Of a stretch of 64,000 nt of DNA, positions 55,486 to 64,000 are shown one piece after another (position 1 is the first letter of the stretch; every line of letters begins with the position of its first letter). The stretch lies in assembly GCF_003589595.1 (NCBI RefSeq), contig NW_020654810.1:25215966-25279965 (forward strand). The letters are read 5' to 3'. The notes beneath the pieces were generated by a model. It was given only the letters and a program-made list of their open reading frames with translations, did no database searches and was not told the origin of the DNA. Source of the stretch: Hyposmocoma kahamanoa (Eukaryota; Arthropoda; Insecta; Lepidoptera; Cosmopterigidae). A program made the position numbers and the translations under genes.

Positions 55486-57740
55486 TTCGGGACGCCTCCT
55501 GCGCCCGCCGCGCTGGCTTAGCGGCGCCGGCGGGCCGCAGCGTGCGCGACCTCCTGTTACTGACCGAATTCTCGCGAATTGTCGAGTGCTACCGTTTCTA
55601 GTCTCATGCGACTGTGTCTTCGTCTCCTTCGGGCCGTGGAGGCGTCAGAGACCTATCTCTCGATCTCACGTGCCGACGCGGTGCCGGTAGCGTCTATTTA
55701 CGGTACAGACTTCTACGTGATTCGTAAATAGATGTACAAACTGCGTTGTATTATATTTGATTATTTTCAAAATTGTGGTTCTTAATGGACGTTCGTGTCG
55801 GAAGTAAATTTTATTTTGCCCCTTAGAGTTGGATGTTTAGTAATTGTGTGTAAATAAGTGGAATTCGACGTCAATTGGAGGCTGACAATATTGTGGCGAG
55901 AATATTGATTGAAACCTGTTTGGCTATATAGGGATGTGACACGCAATCTGTCTTCGGATTTAGTAGATTTGGGACCGTTGCAACTACGTAAGCGTAAGGT
56001 TCCGAAACCTGACTATCGTTCAATTTACATTGCCGCGGCACAGAATGAAACCGAATTTTTATAACGAAATTGTACATAGGATATTGAACTTTATGTCAAT
56101 GTAATACCCGTAACGTACAAACTAAGTACGTGCCAAAAGACAGGTCGCGCGTCTTCCGGACAATTCACGCACATTCTCGGGAATTAACGCACCCACACAC
56201 GTCGGAAGGGAGATAGGAAGGGAGGTCCATCATCTACGAAGCAAATGTATAGTATAAATTTTTTGCAAAATGTTTGTGTTGCCAAATCGTTGCTGAACTT
56301 CTGTACTTCTTCCTTTTCTTCTTTTGCTTCACAACAAAACGAAATAAAAACAATATCCAAGTTCTCCATTCCTGCCATGTAAATGATCTACTAAACAACT
56401 GAACGCCTCAGGGCTGAAGAAGCTTCTTCAGCCCTAAAGCGCAGTTGCGAGGATTCTCGCAGGAGACAAGATTGACGCTTCCCTTCTATTCCGCATCGCG
56501 GCAATGTAGATTGAGCCTATCGCTCACTCAAGAATTTTATTATTATAGTTTGCCAAAACACCAAAGAAATTATTGGAATTGTATAAATTATTATTTTCGA
56601 AATTATAATTTTATTTACTATGACAAATAAACTTCAAAAGCTCTGGACCATCAGAGCCTTTTGTTAGTTGAGTGAACTGCACAACATAATAATTTCTGTA
56701 TAAATAAGTACATAGTACTGTCAGCTGTCTTTTTTCAAGGTTGATGTCTCTTGTATGTACATAAGTTTACACTGATTTAGTGCAATGATTTTTTACCTCA
56801 TTGATGTTATAAGATTGTGGATTTAGTTAAGTGAAGTTTATTAATTTATGCAATATCTTTTTGTTAATGATAGATTAACTTTATAATAGATTTAAGCAAA
56901 TAAATTGTCTCTATTTTATTTTCTGCATATCATGGAAATAGCTTCGGAATTTATCTACTTTGTCATGCCGGAGTATAATCTTTAGTTTTATTGCAACAAG
57001 TTTGCTTTCCGTAACGAGTATGTATTCCTCACGATGTAATGTACGCATTCATCTATCCATCTACATTAGAATAAGTCAATGAATTTTTCAAACACTGCTG
57101 TATCATTATTTTTCACGCTTAAGGAAGAATTGTTACTTATTTTGCTATTGTAATATTGTAAATATACTCATATGTATAATATAAAATTGCGCAAGCAGAA
57201 ACTTCTTAGCGTTGATAAAATTCATCTTATTTATATTGAATAAATTCCGAGCACAGTTGATTTAAAATAATAAAAATTAAATGTTTTATCATCTATCATT
57301 TAGCTGCCGAAGTTTCTGCCCGCGTAATTGGGAGCACAGCTGTGGAAACGTAAGACTGGCTCCGCGCGACGTGCCATTTAACTGGCACCATTTCTAAATG
57401 TTGTTCTGTAATAAACAGTTTTTAAATTACTAATGTTTTTAACTGCAGACTGTCGCACGTGTACGACAAAGGAAAGACGAAAATCGTTGAAAAGTTAAAA
57501 ATTGTATTGACAGTTAAAACTACACGATTCAAGAGAACTAATTTAAATCTATTTAGTTCCACTTCACGAGACTTGCGTCCGCTACTTGATTCATGTGATC
57601 CGAAGTGCAACTCTAAAATTGTACGCTCTGTCGTTAAAGTTCCTCTGAAGTGTTTGTGATATAAGACCAGCTTAAGACACAGACTTCAGTACAGCAAACT
57701 GGCAAATATTTTAGACAAAACGTCCGTTATTCGCGTGGGC
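55486..57740. other. Intergenic between convergent l(3)mbt and Ndc80
   Basis: l(3)mbt 3' untranslated region, then the Harbinger-like copy H2 (56020-56520), then AT-rich DNA. A 66-codon plus frame preceded by an acceptor-like CTGCAG (57447) ends at 57659; it is Lys/Ser-rich and has no recognisable content, so I do not call it a gene. Confidence 0.5.
56020..56520 (-). mobile_element. PIF/Harbinger-like TIR element, copy H2
   Basis: Left end CGTTCAATTTACATTGCCGC and right end GCGGCAATGTAGATTGAGCC are inverted copies. The minus frame reads MAGMENLDIVFISFCCEAKE, parallel to DLEIVLISFICEEEE in H1. No complete transposase. Confidence 0.6.
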
Positions 57741-60700
57741 CTAGTTTCTGGAGCGGGTGTCATCAGTTTCCTCGGCATCGGCCTTCGCGAGAGCTTGGTG
57801 CAATTCGTTAACGGTGTTCTTGAGCAGGTCTGCGCGCCGCCTCCGCTCGGTCGCCATATCGTGGTTCAGCTGCTGCTGCAAGCTGACGATGTATTCTTGC
57901 ATCTCCGAGAGGCGCTTACGCCACCTGAATAAGGGGAATATCGTAAGATAAATTTATATTTTACCCGAGTATCCGGGGAGGCGAAGTAAGCAGTAAATAA
58001 ACAAGTACACGTCACTCACTCACTTGCTATATAATATAGACTCACAATCGCTAAGTTCATATTATTATAAAAAGTCCGATCGCTAAGGTGCGTACTTACA
58101 TTTCAAACTTCTATATCTCTAATGTGCAATGTTAATTATGCGTTGTTCTATAACGCGAGGTGCCTTTGTCACGCACTCGACACGGTCTAGAGAGAGTAGT
58201 GGAGACACTCTGACTGCCTCCGTGGCCGAACGGTTACCATGCCGGACTGCCATGCAGAGGTCCTGGGTTCGATTCCCAGGCCGGGAGAAATATGTGTATG
58301 GCCTACATTTATTTCTCTCGTGAGTTTGGGTGTAATTTGTGGTTGTCTATGTGTGTGTCCATAGCACCCGCGACACAGGGTTTCCCTAGTGCGGGGCTAT
58401 GTTGAGTGTGTGCGTTATTATTATATTATTATTATTATTACTCTTTGAAATATAAATTTTTGTTGAAGAACAAACAAATTATATAATAAACCATAACATT
58501 TCTTTTTCAGCTCTAACCTGTGTTTTAGTGCGTTATTGGTTTCTTATTGCGCCCTCTGTTTTTTACATAAAATAAAAGGTCTTTGACGAATAAAACAAGT
58601 AACCCGTGTTTTTAATGGCGATGAAATTGTGAAATGACAATTTCTTTTCAAATTCATAACATAAATTGACTAACCCCAAATTCTCAATTGAATGGTGAAT
58701 TACATATTTGGAAATACATAAACATCTGACAGTCAGATATAGGTTCAAAACCTTAAAAAACTACTTATGTGCAAATGGATTTTGTAGTTTTGGCAACAGT
58801 TCAGTCAAAACTTAACTATTGTGTATATGTCTGACTACAGAACCTACATTACGTGTCATCATTGAGACAAAAGACGATTTGCACTTCGTCTCGTTTACTA
58901 TTTAATATTTGAAGACAAATAAAGACGTGAAAGAGGATGCTGACTAGGCGCCGCTATGCTGAATGAGGATTCTATTGTTGTAAGAAAATGTAATCGGTTG
59001 AAAATAAAATCGAATTCCGCAGTTTCGTGAATTATAAGACTTCGTGAAATATGTCACTTCGTTCTTTTTGAGTGCGTATCCGCTGTAATTTTTGTCCGAA
59101 CACTGCGGCATTGCGTGGCGAAATTGTTTCATTTGATTCATCATCGGCCCATTATATTTCCACCTGCTGGGCACAGGCACATTTTTAATTGTTGATATTT
59201 GAAAATTCACACACTTTTGAAGTATATGTATTAAAAATACAAATAGGAGACAGTTTTGATTTTAATTGAATATACATACTCAAATCCGCCTGTCGAAATT
59301 AAAATGTGTACAACTAAAAATCGATTTTGATACTAATATACTAACTGTTAAAATAAGAATAAAGAATATAATAACGCAATTAGTATTTAGAAATTAGAAC
59401 GTAACATTCACAATTTAGTCATTTTTGGCAAAATTTTACCTACGCTACGCTCACAATCTATCTTTAAAATTTTAGGAAAACTGGCAACTTTGCAAGTGTA
59501 ATTTTACTCAGTCTTCAAAAAAGACAGACTAGCTTAATCGTTGTGGAATTTTACGAAAGTTGTATGTTAAAAACAATAGCTGAGCTTCTTTTTCAGCTTA
59601 GTCGAATTATGTCACGACTCGAACACCCGCAATGAATATCAGCGTTGAGGAATGCGGATGCTGATATTTTATGCTGATTATCCGCGGATGCGGATGCTGA
59701 TGTTCGTCAGAACCCTACTCTAAATCAAAAAGGCTTTTGTCTCGGACATTTTTACCGCGATTGTGAGTCTACAGTAAATAAGTACATGTAAATAATTTTT
59801 ACAAGACCACGTATTGCTGGATACCAATGTACTGAGATACAAGGTTCACGTAATATCGGCGAAACCGGTACTGACGCTTCGTCCTGTGCCTCCCAGAACT
59901 CGAGCTCGGTCTTGGCCTTGTTGTACTCGTGCTCGCTGCTCCGCAGCCCTTCGAGCCGCTCGGCGAGCTGCCGCTGCTCGCCGACCCACGCCTCGGCGTC
60001 GGCCGTCTCGCGTGCCGCGTCCGCCTCTGCGGCCTGCTGTTCCCGCTCGACTGTCGCTTTTAATTCTGCTATCTTCGCACGAGTCTCTTCCTGTAACAGT
60101 TAAAGTTCCGGGGTTGAGGTTCGGCGGGTGTTGCTCTCATGGAAGAAAAAAAACAATGGAAGTGTCTCAAGCCTCTATTATTATCAGAACCGCTGTCGCC
60201 AAAATTCACATTTATAATTTGTAACACTTATGAAATCTTGATAATGATTGTCGCAGTTTCTAATTTAAGAACAAGTAATAAATGCTGAACTGATAATTTA
60301 AATTTTATCATGTTGGCATATTGTTGAAAGTTCAATAATACTTGTTATTGCCAAGCTACGTATCGATTTTATATTGAAATTAAACTTCAACTGCGAAAAA
60401 GTTTAAATTAATGCGAATTGGAGATTCATTTTTGCATTCTAAAGTAGCAGAATAAGCATTTTTCTACGGTTTTCGAGGTTTTGCGCGAGATAATTGACAC
60501 GAGGAGTTAAGGCCAGTCTCCGAAGGAGAAGCGGGAAAGACTGTTTTGTTAGATCAAACGGTTTAGGTATTTACTATTAAATAAGGACATTATAAAAAAT
60601 ATATGTATATATGAAACACCGAAGGGTCTAAAGAATGTGCTAATTTGTTACACGGTAGGATGTACTTTACCCGGTCACGTAAAATCGTGAGAATAGGCTG

Positions 60701-63462
60701 CAAGGAAAGTTTAGGAAGAATTATTTATTAATTTATGTATAAAATATGTATCTTTAAAAACTACAGAGGACCTGCCAAACTTTGGTTTTCAACTGTAGCC
60801 CAGTAGTTATTGAATTGTTATTTATCTCGAAATTTGCAAATCGCCCAGCGGTTCAACGATAGGACGCGCCGCCCGCTCCGGCAGTCTCCATCGGAAGCAA
60901 AACTTAGTCCGGCGGCAACGGTAGACGGTACCAGCTGCGCCGCCCGGCGCTGCGTGTGCTGCGCCCTGGCGCGCGAGTGGCTGGCGCGCCGCTCGGCCAG
61001 CGCCGCGGCGTGCGCGCGCAGCGCCTCCGCCGCCCGCGCCACGGCCGCCGCGCACTCCGGCTCCATCAGCTCCCTGCGAAGCGGCGGGCGTCAGCGGCGG
61101 CGGCGGCGCGCGGGGGCCCGGCCCGACACGCACTTCTCGTCGACGGCCAGCGCGGCCTGCGGCGGCAGGTGCGCGGCGAGGTGGATGAGCGCCTGCTGGT
61201 ACTCCACGCAGCTGTCCAGGGTGCGCTTCTGCCACGCCGCCAGCTCCGTCTCCTTGGCGACCAGCATCTGCGGGCGATCGGGCGTTGTCGGACGAGCTCG
61301 CGCCGCGGCCCGGCGCCGCCGCGAGGGTCACCTTGGCGACTTGGTCGGCCAGCGTGCGCTTGGAGTCGGCCACGCGCGTGGCGTAGTCCACCTCGTCGAG
61401 CAGGCGCGCGCGCTGCTCCACCGACACCTGCTGCTGCGCCAGCGCCGCCTTCAGCTGCTGAATCTCCTCCCTGAAGGACGCGGCGATCGGATTCGGAGCC
61501 CCGAGGGCGCTCACGTGACGCGGACGGGACGGGAGCTCACGTGAGGTCGGCGACGTCGGCGTCGAGCGCCCTGGCCAGCGCCTGCCGGTCCTGGCGGTGC
61601 AGGCGCTGCGCCTCCTGCTGCGCGCGCAGCTCGGCGCGGCGGGCGCGCAGGCCCTTGGCGCGCGCGGCCAGCGCGTCCCTGCGCGCGCGCACGCGCTCCT
61701 CCTCGGCGCGCGCCGCCAGCTCGCCGGGGTCCTCGAGGCTGGCGCTCAGCTCTGCCGACACGTCACCGATTAGCGATTGCCGCGCGCCGCCGTCGTCGCG
61801 AGGACCGGCGCGGAGCCACTCACGCTGGATTATCTCCTGCAGCTGCGCGACGCGCCGCTCGTCGTAGTCGAGCAGCCGCTTCAGGCCCTCCAGGTACTCC
61901 GCCACCAGGTCGTCGAACGCCGGCTCCGGCTCCTGAAACCTGACCCGCGACCGAGTCGACGCTTAGGTGCGCGATCTTGGACTCGTCATGGAAATGATAT
62001 AAACGGCAGTTACGCACCTGACCCAACTTTTGTTGATGTAATCTCGCCGCAGGCAAGCGAGCTCGTCTTTTTCGTTGTACAGCCATTCGTCCGATACGGG
62101 CGTTTCCTGAACAAAACAAATATGCGTTCCGTTCACCGCGTGTAACTTCGAATACTACCACGCATAACCAAGTTGTAAATTACATAAGCAACACCCCACT
62201 GATTAAAAAGAAAAACTCCATAAAATGAACTTATATAGGTCCGTGCTTGTAGTTTTGAAAAAACTTTCTTTCGCCAATTCTGGAGGTCTACTCTCGATCT
62301 CCGTCCGACATCCGTCCGAAACAATTACTGCCAAGTAAGCAATTTTTGACCAAATGAAAAGACGCATGATGCAAATGAAGCTTCATACTGGATACTTGTC
62401 TTTTAATTTTGTCAGATATTACTTATTTGACAGTAATTGTTTCGGACGGAGATCGAGGTAGACCCCCTGGTTCGCATATTGTCAGTGAAATGTACTTTAA
62501 TGCAAAAATAAATGTCACACAAAATTATAACAGATATTAAAAATATACGATTTAAATCTAAAGTAAAAAATTAAGTGCAAGAATTCACTCCTTAACAATA
62601 AAATAAAATTAAAATTACCTAAATTACTACCAAAAAATTTACGTCCTAAAGAATTGTAAAAAAGGTAAACTACAAATTTAATAATCGTAATACTGGGAGT
62701 CTAAATTTTGTTCTACAATATAGTTGTAAAATAAGAGAAGCATCAACACGATAAGAAGAATATCACTTTACAACCAGCTGTAAATGAACAAACACAAACT
62801 GAAGCTTGTACTCTTTTAACATAAACTATAAACAGTCAACTGTCCGACGCGTCGTAAGTACTCACAATATGTGTTACGAGATTCAGGAAGTAGGATATGA
62901 AGGCAAGCGCGTGCGGGAACGCGTGCAGCGTGTTGACCGTCTTCAACCACGACTTGGACACCGCTCCCGGGTACAGAAAGCGCTTTGCCAGGTTCGGCAA
63001 CTGCATCACATGCAATACTTTCAGTTTACACAGGTATATATTCAAATTGAATCATTGCAATCAACTAGAAGATAACATTGCTGAAAAATAATGAAATCTG
63101 CTGTACTGTCCTGACAAAAAGACAGCGAGTAGCGGATGCTATTGAGGAGCTTTAAAAAAAATGTTATTTTAATTTATCACACTCATTAATTAATAATCAT
63201 TAGAGATATTGAAGTGTTTTGTAACATCTTAACAGGTAATGTGAAGAAGTTCTTTCAATTCACCTTGGCAACATAGTTGTCATTGTTCAGCTTTGCATCC
63301 CGCATAATGGTGTTCAACAGCTGTCCCGAGATTTCAACGAAGCGGGTAATGGTGAGCGGGCGGATGAGTGCCAGTGGACCAACACCACCCGCACCACGCG
63401 CCGCAAGTGCTTCCGACACACGTGCGAACTCTGCTCGCTGCCATGCCACATTTGTAATTGGC
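57741..63462 (-). CDS. Ndc80: Ndc80 (HEC1) kinetochore subunit, N-terminus outside or not found (520+ aa, 10 exons seen)
   Basis: Exons (minus): 63462-63264, 63000-62866, 62106-62018, 61939-61824, 61751-61541, 61470-61332, 61267-61134, 61073-60932, 60090-59876 and 57924-57741 (stop TAG). The sum is 1564 nt; the first base completes an Arg codon from an unseen upstream exon. The first three exons encode the CH domain (RPLTITRFVEISGQLL, NYVAKLPNLAKRFLYPGAV, KSWLKTVNTLHAFPHALAFI), then FQEPEPAFDDLVAEYLEGLK and a long coiled coil to the end (RKRLSEMQEYIVSLQQQL). Ndc80 links microtubules to kinetochores. The coiled coil is unusually Ala/Arg-rich and encoded by very GC-rich exons. Human Ndc80 has 642 residues, so the missing part is the basic tail plus the CH start. 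Confidence 0.9.
57925..59875 (-). other. Ndc80 intron 9 (numbered from first visible exon)
   Basis: Contains an almost complete SINE at 58205-58440. Near 59630-59700 there are three imperfect copies of GCGGATGCTGAT, and the rest is AT-rich. Confidence 0.6.
58205..58440 (+). mobile_element. tRNA-derived SINE, best-preserved copy
   Basis: A box GTGGCCGAACGGTTACC and perfect B box GGTTCGATTCC 40 bp apart, then CCGGGAGAAATATG, GTGAGTTTGGGTGTAA, CACCCGCGACACAGGG, GCGGGGCTATGTTGAGTGTG and a TTATTATTA tail. The other copies in the window match it: 24905, 40885 (minus), 20389 (minus, interrupted) and a decayed one near 48610. Confidence 0.88.
62284..62465. mobile_element. Palindromic MITE (about 180 bp)
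   Basis: GGTCTACTCTCGATCTCCGT followed by CCGTCCGAAACAATTACTG is inverted at the other end (AGTAATTGTTTCGGACGG then AGATCGAGGTAGACC). Lies in the Ndc80 intron between 62107 and 62865. Confidence 0.75.
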
Positions 63463-63595
63463 CTAACAATAACCACACACTTGTTATTGCAAATTGGTTA
63501 CATGTACCATGTGGTATGGTACAGTGTAATGGACTGATACCCATAATTTGACGTTTTGACCCGTATGTCGCGTACCACACTAAATATACACTAAG

Positions 63596-63772
63596 GGTCG
63601 TATTCCAGAACTGTACTCAATGCTCAAGTCAGGATTTGAGCAGACTTGAGTATGATTTCAAGCACTGGAAATACGACCCCAATGGCAAGGACTTGAGTAT
63701 GAGTATTTCTAGTGCTTTGAATCATACTCAAGTCCTGACCTGAGCATTGAGTAGAGTTCTAGAATACGACCC
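63596..63772. mobile_element. Palindromic MITE family M1, copy 2 (177 bp)
   Basis: Same termini and internal motifs as 20416-20580, flanked by TAA on both sides (63593-63595, 63773-63775). Lies just upstream of the first visible Ndc80 exon. Confidence 0.85.
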
Positions 63773-63844
63773 TAAATAAGTTAACAGCTCTGCAGTGTAC
63801 ATGATAAAAAATATGATAACTTTTAGATGTCGAAACAAGTAGAT

Positions 63845-64000
63845 TGGTTTACTTCAGCTACTTTCACAGTTTAATGAGATATGGCATTTTGCTTTGGGGT
63901 AATGCCGCCGACATTAATAGAATAATTTGTCCTGCAGAAATGTGCAGTTAGGACAATTTACATTCTGGCCGCCAGAGTGTCTTTGATAGATAAGTTTAAA
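63845..64000 (+). pseudogene. Non-LTR reverse transcriptase fragment (runs off the window)
   Basis: FSYFHSLMRYGILLWGNAA then, after a frameshift near 63925, VLQKCAVRTIYILAARVS, the pattern after the RT palm in Jockey-like elements. The frameshift shows it is inactive. It may continue past the window edge. Confidence 0.75.

Noticed and set aside
57448..57659. Possible plus-strand terminal exon between l(3)mbt and Ndc80
   Set aside because: An acceptor-like CTGCAG and 66 open codons exist, but there is no upstream partner exon, no motif and ordinary AT-rich composition.
58205..58285. tRNA gene
   Set aside because: A and B boxes are present but the sequence does not close into an acceptor stem and continues into a SINE body found in other copies.
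59630..59700. GCGGATGCTGAT tandem repeat as a functional site
   Set aside because: Only about three imperfect copies; too short to support a call.
60810..61905. Long plus-strand frames of up to 244 codons
   Set aside because: Antisense shadows of the GC-rich Ndc80 coiled-coil exons.
1..64000. CRISPR arrays, operons, prokaryotic signals
   Set aside because: Intron-containing animal genes throughout; no spaced short repeats of CRISPR type.

Overview
The window looks like nuclear DNA of a moth or butterfly (Lepidoptera). Genes are multi-exon with GT/AG introns and encode insect/animal proteins, and they sit in AT-rich DNA crowded with tRNA-derived SINEs, palindromic MITEs, mariner, PIF/Harbinger-like, copia-like and non-LTR elements. 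The order-level call is an inference from repeat style and gene content; eukaryote and animal are certain. There are two assembly gaps (10 N at 16992, 400 N at 54985).

Layout: (1) 1.4-4.7 kb, minus strand: a tandem array of small single-membrane-span proteins weakly resembling NDUFA4/B12D, comprising two complete two-exon genes and one orphan terminal exon. (2) 6.0-16.9 kb, plus strand: two tandem paralogous genes of a family I do not recognise, with the same intron phases and shared motifs along their length; the second lacks its last exon and ends at a 10-N gap. (3) 17.5-24.7 kb, minus: six-exon PGAP3 (GPI-anchor remodelling), its introns hosting a nested set of inverted-repeat elements. 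(4) 25.2-31.4 kb: a 3' copia fragment with a short LTR, then an intact-looking 5.3-kb non-LTR retrotransposon (two ORFs, poly(A), 13-bp target duplication). (5) 32.6-33.8 kb, plus: single-exon GTPBP10 (mitochondrial Obg GTPase). (6) 35.6-41.6 kb, minus: 14-exon BTBD9. (7) 43.3-55.5 kb, plus: l(3)mbt (FCS finger, three MBT repeats, C2HC finger, AT-hook-like motif, SAM end), with a possible small membrane-protein ORF spliced into its leader. (8) 57.7-63.5 kb, minus: Ndc80 (CH domain plus coiled coil), lacking only its N-terminal exon(s). The right edge holds a MITE and a broken reverse-transcriptase fragment.

The housekeeping genes are functionally unrelated neighbours: GPI lipid remodelling, mitoribosome assembly, a CUL3-type adaptor, chromatin repression and kinetochore attachment. 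All exon joins given below were worked out by hand: each junction keeps reading frame and uses GT/AG sites, and the assembled lengths are divisible by three. The parts most likely to be undescribed are the two tandem families at the left (NDUFA4-like array, and paralogues A/B) and the possible dicistronic leader of l(3)mbt.
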